Positions 1 to 5,991 of a DNA stretch of 7,597 bases are shown piece by piece. How positions within the stretch are numbered: the first letter of the stretch is position 1; the number at the start of each line of letters is the position of its first letter. Source of the DNA: an uncultured Sutterella sp. GTDB taxonomy: Bacteria; Pseudomonadota; Gammaproteobacteria; Burkholderiales; Burkholderiaceae_F. The stretch lies in contig USHK01000050.1 of assembly GCA_900554375.1 (NCBI GenBank), forward strand, positions 1 through 7,597, given 5' to 3'. The notes beneath the pieces are model-generated. The model had not been told where the DNA came from, ran no database searches, and saw nothing but the letters and a program-made list of their open reading frames with translations. The position numbers and the translations under genes were made by a program.

Positions 1-51
1 GACTATAAAAAATTTTTCGGACTGCTTCCGAGTCAAGTCTCCGTCGGTTAA
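1..51 (+). CDS. Possible 3' end of an unidentified gene (5' end outside the window)
   Basis: Frame 1 from the first base reads DYKKFFGLLPSQVSVG and then a TAA stop at 49-51. The composition (aromatic, lysine and leucine rich, ending in short polar residues) would suit the C-terminus of a real protein, and the position would make it convergent with the metallophosphoesterase gene, 31 bases away. Sixteen open codons are not proof: about half of random frames would stay open that long. I do not recognise the product. Confidence 0.27.
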   Translation, partial: DYKKFFGLLPSQVSVG

Positions 52-82
52 TTTAAGGCCTCCAAAAAATCCCGAGTAGTCA

Positions 83-1207
83 TCATTTCAAAGTTATGAA
101 TGTAATTTCGGAAGGGACGCCAACGCGCATCGTGAAGCCGTTCCAAAGTCCGGAGCCGTTGGTCACGTACACTTTCCTTGCACCTCGATCGTAGAAGCCG
201 CTCACTAAGCCGTCATTGAAATAGGCTAGAATCGGATACATAAAGAAGATATGGCCCCCGTGCGTATGTCCGGAAAGTTGCAGATCAAATTTTTCTTTCG
301 TAAGGGAGCCTGTCTTAGGTTGGTGCGCCAATAGGATTCTGAAATCCTCGGGATTGGTTCCGAAAAAAGTCTTTTCTACATTCGGAGGCTCTTCTCCGAA
401 ACGTGACGCACCGAGATCTGTTGTTCCGCCCACCACTAAAGATGCTCCATCCTTGGTCAGTACGTCGCTGCCGTTGCGCAGCACTTTAATCCCCAGTGTC
501 GGCAAAGCGGCCATCCATTCTTGATAGACAGAGTAGTACTCGTGGTTGCCCGGTACGGCGTAAACGCCGTATTTAGCTTTTAACTGCTTCAAAGGTTCAA
601 GCTCGGGAAGCAGCTTTTTGACCCGACCGTCGATAAAGTCACCTGTGATCATCACGATGTCGGGATTTAAATCGTTAGTCCGCTTCACGATCTCGGAAAG
701 CCATTCTTTGCCCTGGATAGGCCCGACATGCAGGTCGCTCAGCAGCGCAATCCTGGTTCCCTTCCATTGAGCAGGAAGATTTTTAAAGACAATGGTCTCG
801 GTCTTTACTTCAGGAACCTTGATGCCCTCATACATTCCCCAGAAGCCGCACGCGACGGAAACAACAAAAATCGGAAGGATAAAAATGAGCCGATTAAAGC
901 TAAAGCCGGTTTTTACGCCGAAAGTGCCGAGCAGCCAAAGTCCGAGAGAACAAATGTCCTTCAGCAGAAGCAAAAATGCCGCAAGAATAAGTGCTCCGTA
1001 CAGGGCCTCCCAGGTCAGCATCCATGCGCCCTTGACTGCGGGCTCAAAGAATGTGCCTCCGTTCATGGTGTAGGCCATGTACTTCATGGAAATCAGCAGA
1101 ACGACCGCCGCTGACAAAAGTTTCCAAAACCAATGAATCTTTAGCGGCAGCACACCGCTGCAAACGACATAAATCGCCAAAAACAGGCTCGGCCAAAAAA
1201 GGAACAT
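83..1207 (-). CDS. Membrane-anchored metallophosphoesterase (YkuE/YaeI-like calcineurin-type phosphohydrolase)
   Basis: The 374-residue product has two parts. Residues 1 to about 127 are hydrophobic, with about four probable membrane segments near 3-20, 27-46, 62-83 and 106-126. Residues 150-374 are a calcineurin-like phosphoesterase domain. All the dinuclear-metal motifs are present in order: SDLH (D158, H160), GD (D190), GNHE (N221, H222), AHQP (H295) and GHTHGG (H314, H316). The fold class hydrolyses phosphoesters; relatives such as YkuE and YaeI are linked to the cell envelope, and YaeI-type enzymes have been connected to lipid or UDP-sugar phosphoesters, but the substrate cannot be read from the sequence. 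The catalytic domain probably sits against one face of the inner membrane. The ATG at 1207 has no strong Shine-Dalgarno (upstream bases are CTACGAAAA); in-frame ATGs at residues 41, 44 and 48 would remove membrane segments, so the long form is preferred. It is transcribed away from rsfS. Confidence 0.9.
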   Translation of the reverse strand: MFLFWPSLFLAIYVVCSGVLPLKIHWFWKLLSAAVVLLISMKYMAYTMNGGTFFEPAVKGAWMLTWEALYGALILAAFLLLLKDICSLGLWLLGTFGVKTGFSFNRLIFILPIFVVSVACGFWGMYEGIKVPEVKTETIVFKNLPAQWKGTRIALLSDLHVGPIQGKEWLSEIVKRTNDLNPDIVMITGDFIDGRVKKLLPELEPLKQLKAKYGVYAVPGNHEYYSVYQEWMAALPTLGIKVLRNGSDVLTKDGASLVVGGTTDLGASRFGEEPPNVEKTFFGTNPEDFRILLAHQPKTGSLTKEKFDLQLSGHTHGGHIFFMYPILAYFNDGLVSGFYDRGARKVYVTNGSGLWNGFTMRVGVPSEITFITLK

Positions 1208-1388
1208 TTTTCGTAGAGTTGTTAGTTCAGATCTTTTAAATTGTAAAAAACGATCCGACCGAAAAAGAAAACGCGATCCTCGGATATTTGCATAATTTTG
1301 TGTTTTCCGGCCCGAAAAGAAGACTTTCTGCTGTTGAAAAGTACTTGACTGAGTACAATTAACCGCTAACTAAGTAAGAGAAAGTTTT
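1208..1388. promoter_or_regulatory. Divergent intergenic region between the metallophosphoesterase gene and rsfS
   Basis: This 181-base gap must hold promoters for both flanking genes. On the + strand the best -10 is TACAAT at 1354-1359 (5 of 6 consensus), about 30 bases before the rsfS ATG, but no good -35 lies 16-18 bases upstream of it. TTGACT at 1345-1350 looks like a -35 box but has no good -10 at the right distance. A 5-bp inverted repeat, GTACT at 1341-1345 and AGTAC at 1352-1356, surrounds it and could be an operator. On the minus strand another TACAAT occurs in the A/T-rich stretch near 1235-1245, again without a clear -35. TTTTC (1303-1307) and GAAAA (1314-1318) form a small imperfect dyad. 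The individual boxes are weak; the regulatory role is inferred from the divergent layout. Confidence 0.4.
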
Positions 1389-1763
1389 ATGGATATTCGT
1401 AAGTTACAAAGAGTGATCGTTAACGCCCTTGAAGACGTCAAAGCTCAAGACATTAAGATTTTCAACACCTCTAAACAGACCGCTTTGTTTGAGCGCGTTA
1501 TTGTGGCAACCGCTAACTCTAACCGTCAGACTCGTGCCCTGGGCCATCATGTGTTCATGGAAGTTAAAGAAAACGGCGGAGACGCCGTCGGCATCGAAGG
1601 TCTGGAAACCGGAGAATGGGTTTTGGTCGACTGCGGAAGCGCCATTGTTCACATCATGCAGCCTGCTCTTCGCGCCTACTACAACCTCGAAGAACTCTGG
1701 GGCGCTCACCCTGTCCGCATGAAGCTTCTTGAACAGGAAACCAAAGAAGAAGATTCCGAATAG
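1389..1763 (+). CDS. rsfS: Ribosomal silencing factor RsfS (Iojap/YbeB family)
   Basis: The 124-residue product matches the RsfS family in length and motifs. These include VKAQDIKIFN (17-26), the SNRQTRA stretch (44-50, corresponding to the family's S-S/N-R-x loop), EWVLVDCGSAIVHIM (76-90, the core strand with its D-x-G and VHIM signature) and YYNLEELWG (97-105). An acidic tail rich in Glu and Lys follows. RsfS binds ribosomal protein uL14 on the 50S subunit and blocks joining to 30S, lowering translation in stationary phase or starvation; it acts in the cytoplasm. The ATG at 1389 is preceded by a purine-rich AAGAGAAAG a few bases upstream, which can serve as a ribosome binding site. rlmH follows 7 bases after the stop. 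In many proteobacteria nadD lies directly upstream, but here the upstream neighbour is a divergent phosphoesterase gene. Confidence 0.96.
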   Translation: MDIRKLQRVIVNALEDVKAQDIKIFNTSKQTALFERVIVATANSNRQTRALGHHVFMEVKENGGDAVGIEGLETGEWVLVDCGSAIVHIMQPALRAYYNLEELWGAHPVRMKLLEQETKEEDSE

Positions 1764-1770
1764 ATTTGCC

Positions 1771-2238
1771 ATGAAAATTTCAGTCGTTGCCGTCGGCCTC
1801 AAAATGCCCAAGTGGGCAGATGAAGCGTGCGAAGACTATCTTCATCGATTTCCCTCCGACTGGAAGGTAGAACTGAAGACGGTCAAGGCCGAAGACAGAA
1901 ATACCCGCACCATTCCGAAGGTCATGCTGGCAGAAGCTGAAAGGATTCGCGCCGCGCTTCCGAAGGACGCCATCAAGGTCGTTATGGATGAAAGGGGCGC
2001 TGATCCCACCAGTACCAAACTGGCTCAGCAAATCAACCGGTGGGGAGACCAGGGACGACCGATAGTTTTCATCATCGGGGGCGCCGACGGCATTGATCCG
2101 GGACTTAAGGCCGAGGCTGACTTTATGCTTCGCCTCTCTTCGCTTACTCTGCCGCACGCCATGGCTCGCGTTTTGCTCTTAGAACAGATCTACCGCAGCT
2201 GGTCTTTGCTTCACAACCATCCTTATCATCGGGCGTGA
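1771..2238 (+). CDS. rlmH: 23S rRNA (pseudouridine1915-N3)-methyltransferase RlmH
   Basis: From the ATG at 1771 the product is 155 residues, the length of E. coli RlmH. It is a small SPOUT-class methyltransferase that uses S-adenosylmethionine to methylate N3 of pseudouridine 1915 in helix 69 of 23S rRNA, on assembled 70S ribosomes, as a homodimer. Family features seen: the N-terminal MKISVVAVGLK strand (1-11), FIIGGADG (100-107, the glycine-rich cofactor loop; the usual form is IGG-P-x-G, here IGGADG), and the C-terminal block LTLPHAMARVLLLEQIYR (125-142) ending in NHPYHRA (149-155), which forms the trefoil knot and active site. An in-frame ATG at 1729 lies inside rsfS and would add a 14-residue lysine-rich leader absent from the family, so 1771 is preferred. 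Translation is probably coupled to rsfS, since there is no strong Shine-Dalgarno close to the start. Confidence 0.97.
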   Translation: MKISVVAVGLKMPKWADEACEDYLHRFPSDWKVELKTVKAEDRNTRTIPKVMLAEAERIRAALPKDAIKVVMDERGADPTSTKLAQQINRWGDQGRPIVFIIGGADGIDPGLKAEADFMLRLSSLTLPHAMARVLLLEQIYRSWSLLHNHPYHRA

Positions 2239-2240
2239 CC

Positions 2241-2837
2241 ATGGACTTCTATCTTGCCTCTAAGTCTCCTCGCCGGAGGGAGCTTTTAAAAGAAGCCGGT
2301 TTTAACTTTGATGTCCTTTTAAGCGCTGCGCCTGATTCCGTCAACGAAGAAGTCCTTCCTGGCGAAACGCCGGAAGCCTACGTGAAACGCGTTACGAAGG
2401 AAAAGGCTAAGTGGGGCCGCAAGGTAGTAGAGAATAAACGTGACCTTTTACTTCCTGTCCTCGCTGCTGATACCACTGTTGCGTTAAACGGAAGAATTTA
2501 CGGCAAACCGGCAAACGAAAACGAAGCTTTTGAATTTCTCAAGGACTTCTCAGGGCAAACCCACGAAGTCCTGACCGCTGTGTGTTTGGTCGATAGAGGC
2601 GGCACACCGAGAGAAACCATGACAAAGACATTCGTCACGTTTCGTCGGTTGAACGATGAAGAGATCCGTGCTTATATCTCCTCCGGCGAGCCCTTTGATA
2701 AAGCGGGCGGTTACGGCATTCAAGGCTTAGCGGGCAAATTCATCGAGAAGGTGGAAGGCTCTTACACCGGTGTCATCGGGCTGCCGGTCGAAGAGACAAA
2801 AGCCCTCCTTGCCGAAATCGGCATCCGCTCTCAATAA
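2241..2837 (+). CDS. maf: Maf family nucleoside triphosphate pyrophosphatase (YhdE type, dTTP/UTP)
   Basis: The 198-residue product is a full-length Maf/HAM1-fold protein. Motifs seen: the N-terminal LASKSPRRRELL (5-16) phosphate-binding segment, AADTTV (75-80) with the likely catalytic Asp77, GKP (88-90), and EPFDKAGGYGIQG (150-162), followed by EGSYTGVIGLP (172-182). The ADT motif and Gln161 in YGIQG are typical of the YhdE branch, which hydrolyses dTTP, UTP and modified pyrimidine nucleotides to the monophosphate plus pyrophosphate; the YceF (7-methyl-GTP) branch differs at these places. It is cytoplasmic and is thought to keep non-canonical nucleotides out of DNA and RNA. A GTG at 2235 overlaps the rlmH stop and could also be used, adding two residues. 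The ATG at 2241 is chosen because GGGCG lies five bases before it and the MDFYLASKSPRR start fits the family. The gene is in the same run as rsfS and rlmH. Confidence 0.95.
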   Translation: MDFYLASKSPRRRELLKEAGFNFDVLLSAAPDSVNEEVLPGETPEAYVKRVTKEKAKWGRKVVENKRDLLLPVLAADTTVALNGRIYGKPANENEAFEFLKDFSGQTHEVLTAVCLVDRGGTPRETMTKTFVTFRRLNDEEIRAYISSGEPFDKAGGYGIQGLAGKFIEKVEGSYTGVIGLPVEETKALLAEIGIRSQ

Positions 2838-2900
2838 GTTCCGGCAAAAGAAGTTACAGCTTTTTTGACGCTTAGAATGGCTGAAAAAGGCTGAACTCTT

Positions 2901-3500
2901 ATGACCTCCAACGCGAATTACAAATCTTCCGCACCTAACAAACCAAAAAATTGCTGGGATCTTTTTTGTTCTTTTACGCTGATGGCTATGCAGGCCTTCG
3001 GCGGCTCTACAGCTATTGCTCAGCAGTTCTTAGTTGATCAAAAGAAGTGGCTCACGCAGTCCGAATTTCTTGATCTCCTCACCGTCTCCCAGGTCCTTCC
3101 GGGACCCAACATTATGATTTTGACCATCATGGTCGGAGACAGACACTTCGGATGGAGAGGTGCGCTGGCATCCTTTCTCGGCATGATTACGCTTCCTGCC
3201 GCGCTTATGCTTTCCGTTTTTGTCTTTTACCAGCAGTACGCAGAAAACAAGTGGGTGTCCGACGCTCTTGTCGGTATGGCCGCTTCTGCCTCAGGTATGG
3301 TCGCAGGCGCTGCCATGAAGCTGCTTTACAACTGCAAAGAAAACATTATTACGCCTCCGGTCTGGATTCTTGGCTTGGTCATCACATTCATCACGGTCGG
3401 TGTGCTAAAGATTTCGATGGTCTACATTTTGCCGATCGTGGGCATTCCTCTCTCCTTCTGGGCCTGGTACCGCTTCATTAAAGAAAGGAGCGCTTCATGA
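2901..3500 (+). CDS. CHR-family (chromate transporter) half-length membrane protein, first subunit
   Basis: The 199-residue product carries one CHR domain. After a polar N-terminus (1-18) the family signatures appear: a GG in AFGGSTAIAQQFL (32-44), a QKKWLT.SEF stretch (47-56), and the diagnostic LPGPN (66-70). About five to six hydrophobic segments follow, with a GMAASASGMVAGAAMKLL segment around 125-142. Long ChrA proteins contain two CHR domains in tandem; short-chain members are encoded by adjacent gene pairs, as here, and are taken to assemble as a heterodimer in the inner membrane. Some family members export chromate in exchange for sulfate or proton motive force. For short-chain pairs in gut and anaerobic bacteria the real substrate is mostly unknown, so chromate specificity should not be assumed. 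The gene starts 63 bases after maf, with AAAAAGG about ten bases before the ATG, and overlaps the second subunit gene by ATGA. Confidence 0.92.
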   Translation: MTSNANYKSSAPNKPKNCWDLFCSFTLMAMQAFGGSTAIAQQFLVDQKKWLTQSEFLDLLTVSQVLPGPNIMILTIMVGDRHFGWRGALASFLGMITLPAALMLSVFVFYQQYAENKWVSDALVGMAASASGMVAGAAMKLLYNCKENIITPPVWILGLVITFITVGVLKISMVYILPIVGIPLSFWAWYRFIKERSAS

Positions 3501-4024
3501 CGCCTGTCTTATTTGCCGGATTATTCTTCCACTTCATGCTGCTTTCGCTGATCGCGATCGGCGGCTTCATGGCAACGCTCCCCGGCATGTACTCCTACCT
3601 TGTAGATACTGCCGGACTGCTGACACCCGAGACTTTCGCCAAAACTGTTGCTTTCGGTCAATCCCTGCCCGGACCGAATGTACTGGTCGCGGCAGTGCTT
3701 GGCTGGGCAGCTGCAGGGCCTTTAGGGGCGCTGGCTACCTTCGGAGGAACTTCCATTCCCTTCTCGCTGATTGCCGTGCTTGCGGGAAGATACATTCGCG
3801 AGCACGCTTCCTCAGTATTTGTTAAGTCTTACAAAGCCGGCATGGCGCCGGTTGCCGTGGGGCTTTTATTTGCCACCGCTTATCTTCTTTTGGGAAACCA
3901 GCTGGATAATTGGCGCGTCTGGGCCTGGGCCGGCGCCGTCACAATTATTGTTTGGAAAACACACGTTCCTCTCATTCTTTTAATTATGATTGGGGGAGTC
4001 ATGGGACTATTAGGCTGTTTTTAG
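3497..4024 (+). CDS. CHR-family (chromate transporter) half-length membrane protein, second subunit
   Basis: This 175-residue CHR-domain protein is the partner of the preceding gene. It has the same landmarks in the same order: AIGGFMATLP (20-29), a LLTPETFAKT segment (41-50), LPGPN (57-61), FGGTSIPFSL (82-91), KAGMAPVAVGLL (113-124), and two C-terminal hydrophobic helices (about 139-153 and 157-173). The protein ends directly after the last helix (LLGCF). Its ATG overlaps the TGA of the first CHR gene (ATGA at 3497-3500), a typical sign of translational coupling and equal subunit output, and AAAGGAG lies just upstream inside the first gene. The two halves have clearly diverged, which fits a heteromeric transporter rather than a recent duplication. 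The substrate is not predictable from sequence; its stop codon overlaps the Shine-Dalgarno of pdxY. Confidence 0.92.
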   Translation: MTPVLFAGLFFHFMLLSLIAIGGFMATLPGMYSYLVDTAGLLTPETFAKTVAFGQSLPGPNVLVAAVLGWAAAGPLGALATFGGTSIPFSLIAVLAGRYIREHASSVFVKSYKAGMAPVAVGLLFATAYLLLGNQLDNWRVWAWAGAVTIIVWKTHVPLILLIMIGGVMGLLGCF

Positions 4025-4028
4025 GAGG
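4023..4028 (+). promoter_or_regulatory. Strong Shine-Dalgarno for pdxY overlapping the upstream stop codon
   Basis: AGGAGG at 4023-4028 begins with the last two bases of the TAG stop (4022-4024) of the second CHR gene and lies five bases before the pdxY ATG at 4034. A ribosome terminating on the CHR gene would be placed on the pdxY start, so the two are probably translationally coupled. Confidence 0.85.
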
Positions 4029-4033
4029 ATTCA

Positions 4034-4897
4034 ATGTCTCGTTATGTGTTAACGATCCAGTCACACGTTGCATACGGTTTTGTCGGTAATTCTGCCGCTG
4101 TTTTTCCGCTGCAGCTTTTGGGTTTTACTCCGATCGTTGTCAACACGGTTGAATTTTCCAATCACACGGGCCACCCGACATTTCGCGGTCAGGTTTTTAC
4201 CGCAGAGCTTATCCGCGAAATTATCCTCGGCATTCGAGAGCGCGGCCTCATGCCCAAGATTGAAGGACTTCTTTCAGGCTATTTGGGTGACGCCAGTATC
4301 GGAGGAATAGTGCTGGACCTGGCTACTGAAATTAAAGCCGCCAACCCTAATGCCATTTGGCTGTGCGACCCGGTTATGGGCGACACGGATACCGGTGTTT
4401 TTGTCCGCCCGGATATTCCTCAGTTCATGAAAGAGCATTTCCTCAACGGTTTGGCTGATATGACCAAGCCGAATCAGTTTGAACTGGAACTTTTGAGCGG
4501 ACGAAAGATGAGAAGCCGTCAGGAAGCGGTCGACACTGCTCGCGAGCTTTTTACTGACAAAGGCTGCCGCGTCACCTTTGTGACAAGTCTGCTGACACCG
4601 GATGTACCTGCTGGCTCAGTCGAAACTTTAGCGGTTACCAAGGATGACGCCTGGGTTGTCAGAACACCTCTTGTGGAACGAAAACCGACTCCTAACGGAC
4701 AGGGCGACACATTCTCTTCCATCGCTTTAGGCACGTATCTCAAAACTAAATCTGATAAAGCCGCTTTAGAGGCAGCCGTCAATACGCTGTACGGATTGGT
4801 TTCTCATATGGAGAGCGGAGCCCTAGATCTTCCGCTCATTGATGAGCAGCGCCAAATTCTTAGTCCGGAACTCCGTTTCGAGGCCGTTCGCTGCTAA
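4034..4897 (+). CDS. pdxY: Pyridoxal kinase, PdxY type
   Basis: The 287-residue product is a ribokinase-fold (PfkB-like) pyridoxal kinase that phosphorylates pyridoxal with ATP to give pyridoxal 5'-phosphate in the B6 salvage pathway, in the cytoplasm. It shows the PdxY/PdxK landmarks: TIQSHVAYGFVGNSAA (7-22, substrate-binding start), NTVEFSNHTG (37-46), LSGYLG (80-85), CDPVMGD (111-117), PNQFELELLSG (146-156), and the anion hole/catalytic GQGD (222-225) with Asp225 as the probable base. E. coli PdxY has GVGD at the same place and is also 287 residues long. The length, and the NTVEFSNHT and SGYLG forms, favour PdxY over PdxK or the HMP-P kinase ThiD. The start is well defined by AGGAGG five bases upstream. 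It is the last gene of the run and is followed by a terminator at 4920. Its coupling to CHR transporter genes is unusual. Confidence 0.94.
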   Translation: MSRYVLTIQSHVAYGFVGNSAAVFPLQLLGFTPIVVNTVEFSNHTGHPTFRGQVFTAELIREIILGIRERGLMPKIEGLLSGYLGDASIGGIVLDLATEIKAANPNAIWLCDPVMGDTDTGVFVRPDIPQFMKEHFLNGLADMTKPNQFELELLSGRKMRSRQEAVDTARELFTDKGCRVTFVTSLLTPDVPAGSVETLAVTKDDAWVVRTPLVERKPTPNGQGDTFSSIALGTYLKTKSDKAALEAAVNTLYGLVSHMESGALDLPLIDEQRQILSPELRFEAVRC

Positions 4898-4919
4898 GCC
4901 GCAACTTTCCGATTCCTTT

Positions 4920-4950
4920 AAAAAGCTTTCTTCTCAGAGGCTTTTTCTTT
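4920..4950 (+). terminator. Rho-independent terminator after pdxY
   Basis: AAAAAGC at 4920-4926 pairs with GCTTTTT at 4940-4946; three further T-G or T-A pairs can extend the stem inward. The 3' arm is itself the T-tract and is followed by CTTT. It sits 22 bases after the pdxY stop and before the next promoter, so it likely ends the rsfS-to-pdxY transcript. Confidence 0.75.
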
Positions 4951-4972
4951 GCGTCCGTTGTGAGTCGGGGCT

Positions 4973-5002
4973 TTGAGGTGTGCAGCGCCTCCTTCCTATA
5001 AT
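4973..5002 (+). promoter_or_regulatory. Sigma70-type promoter for the metallo-beta-lactamase-fold hydrolase gene
   Basis: TTGAGG (4973-4978, 4 of 6 consensus) and a perfect TATAAT (4997-5002) are separated by 18 bases. The expected start of transcription is near 5009, giving a leader of about 22 bases before the ATG at 5031. Because transcription would begin after the GTG at 4980, this promoter also argues that the in-frame upstream extension is not translated. Confidence 0.72.
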
Positions 5003-5030
5003 CAAGACACTTTCTTTTGTGGGGCGCATT

Positions 5031-5648
5031 ATGTCAGTTGCCGTTTTTCCTCTCGGGCCTTTAGAAACTAACTGCTATGTTGTTAGCAACGATGATCAGG
5101 CTGTTGCTATAGACGTCGGCGGTGATCCTGCTCCGGTGAGCAGATATCTCAAAGAACACGGTTTGGAGCTCAAGGCAATCTGCATCACGCATATGCACTT
5201 TGACCACCTCTACGGTGTTGCCGCTTTGGCTGCCGATACGCATGCAACGGTCTATACGCCTGAAAAAGACAAAGTCCTCGCCACCACTGTTCTTGGGCAA
5301 GGCGGATCTTCCGGTTTTCCAACGGTCCCAAAATTTGAATCCGTCAGCATTGAGCCGGGGAATAAGACGGAATTTGCAGGACTTGAATGCAAAGTCTTAA
5401 GCGTTCCCGGGCACACTCCCGGCTCTGTCGCTTATTACTTTAAGAAAGAAAAGAGCGTTTTTGTCGGAGATACGCTTTTCTTAGAATCCATCGGCAGAAC
5501 AGACTTCCCGTTTTCCAGTCATGAACAGCTTGTGACCTCGATCCGCTCGGAGCTCTTCTCTCTACCGAATGACACGACGGTGTATCCCGGCCACGGCCTC
5601 GAAACGTCTATCGGTTACGAAAAAGAGCACAACTCCTTCCTTCTTTAG
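5031..5648 (+). CDS. Metallo-beta-lactamase-fold hydrolase, glyoxalase II-like (GloC/YcbL type)
   Basis: From the ATG at 5031 the product is 205 residues with a complete MBL-fold metal site: THMHFDH (53-59; H54, H56, D58, H59), PGHTPGS (126-132; H128), GDTLF (146-150; D147) and PGHG (186-189; H188). The stretches IGRTDFP (154-160) and LETSIGYEKEHNSFL (190-204) are characteristic of the short YcbL/GloC group. This group hydrolyses thioesters such as S-D-lactoylglutathione in methylglyoxal detoxification, although some relatives act on other thioesters or sulfur compounds. The protein lacks the long C-terminal glutathione-binding domain of GloB-type enzymes. It has no signal peptide and is expected to be cytoplasmic. 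An open frame reaches back to a GTG at 4980, but that region holds the promoter and encodes a leader foreign to the family; GGGGCG just before 5031 supports the ATG. It appears to be a single-gene unit. Confidence 0.9.
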   Translation: MSVAVFPLGPLETNCYVVSNDDQAVAIDVGGDPAPVSRYLKEHGLELKAICITHMHFDHLYGVAALAADTHATVYTPEKDKVLATTVLGQGGSSGFPTVPKFESVSIEPGNKTEFAGLECKVLSVPGHTPGSVAYYFKKEKSVFVGDTLFLESIGRTDFPFSSHEQLVTSIRSELFSLPNDTTVYPGHGLETSIGYEKEHNSFLL

Positions 5649-5821
5649 ACAGTAATCATTCTTTTCTTGACCGCCTCTCCATAGCGAAAAAGGTTTCTTC
5701 CGCTTTCCCGGCAGCCGTGGTCTGTTGTCGAAGTTGCCTCGGCGGGTTTCTGCTTTAAGGACGTTGCTAAAAGGAGTACAGCTTGGTTTTGCTCTTTCTC
5801 CGAAAGAGGTTTTAGGCGCAT
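5645..5821 (-). CDS. Small hypothetical open frame, 58 codons, antisense in the hydrolase-MFS gap
   Basis: On the minus strand an ATG at 5821 opens a 58-residue frame ending with TAA at 5645-5647, so its last codons overlap the last 4 bases of the hydrolase gene tail to tail. The product starts MRLKPLSEKEQNQAVLLLAT, is basic overall, and has a possible amphipathic helix near residues 7-22. The same frame stays open upstream to a TAA at 5870-5872 (74 open codons in all), reading SVTHIPKSRF just before the ATG, with no ATG in that extension. There is no good Shine-Dalgarno. I do not recognise it. It may be a real small protein, the remnant of a longer gene, a copy of an interspersed repeat, or chance; an open run of this length is not rare enough to be decisive. 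Confidence 0.28.
   Translation of the reverse strand: MRLKPLSEKEQNQAVLLLATSLKQKPAEATSTTDHGCRESGRNLFRYGEAVKKRMITV
5792..5813 (+). terminator. Possible weak terminator between the hydrolase and MFS genes
   Basis: CTCTTTC at 5792-5798 and GAAAGAG at 5802-5808 form a 7-bp perfect stem with a three-base loop, followed by GTTTTA. The T-tract is short and the stem is A/T-rich, and it lies 144 bases after the hydrolase stop, so its function is uncertain. The tail on the minus strand has no T run, so only the + direction makes sense. Confidence 0.35.
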
Positions 5822-5985
5822 AAAGCGACTCTTAGGAATATGCGTGACAGAAAAGCCACCTTCTAAGAATTAAAACAGGAACCTATCTGGTGAATCCGGG
5901 GGCAAAATGTTCTTCCCATAATGAAAGTGGTAAGCGCATTTGAGAGCGCAGGAAATTATTCTGTTGAATGGATGGAAAAAAAAAT

Positions 5986-5991
5986 AGGAGG
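5986..5991 (+). promoter_or_regulatory. Shine-Dalgarno that decides the MFS start
   Basis: AGGAGG at 5986-5991 is followed by CATA and then ATG at 5996. No comparable site precedes the in-frame ATG at 5921, so 5996 is the likely start. Confidence 0.8.

Noticed and set aside
728..1114. 128-codon + strand open frame opposite the metallophosphoesterase
   Set aside because: It is the shadow of a gene with complete catalytic motifs on the other strand; its translation is low-complexity and unrecognisable.
1404..1811. 135-codon minus-strand open frame over rsfS
   Set aside because: It is antisense to rsfS, which is unmistakable, and runs across the rsfS/rlmH junction without its own motifs.
2838..2900. 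Possible terminator or promoter between maf and the CHR pair (CAGCTTTTTT facing AAAAAGGCTG; TTGACG at 2865-2870)
   Set aside because: The stem needs a bulge and a long loop and has no T-tract after it, and TTGACG has no -10 at the right distance; read-through from maf is more likely.
2901..4024. Interpreting the CHR pair as one ChrA gene split by a frameshift
   Set aside because: Both halves have their own full set of CHR motifs, a clean ATGA overlap and a Shine-Dalgarno, which is the normal layout of short-chain CHR pairs.
5880..5910. Bases resembling part of a cobalamin riboswitch (GGTGAATCCGGGGGC) upstream of the MFS gene
   Set aside because: Only a short stretch resembles the core; the following conserved GACCCGC-ACTG segment and the upstream elements are missing, so it is most likely chance.
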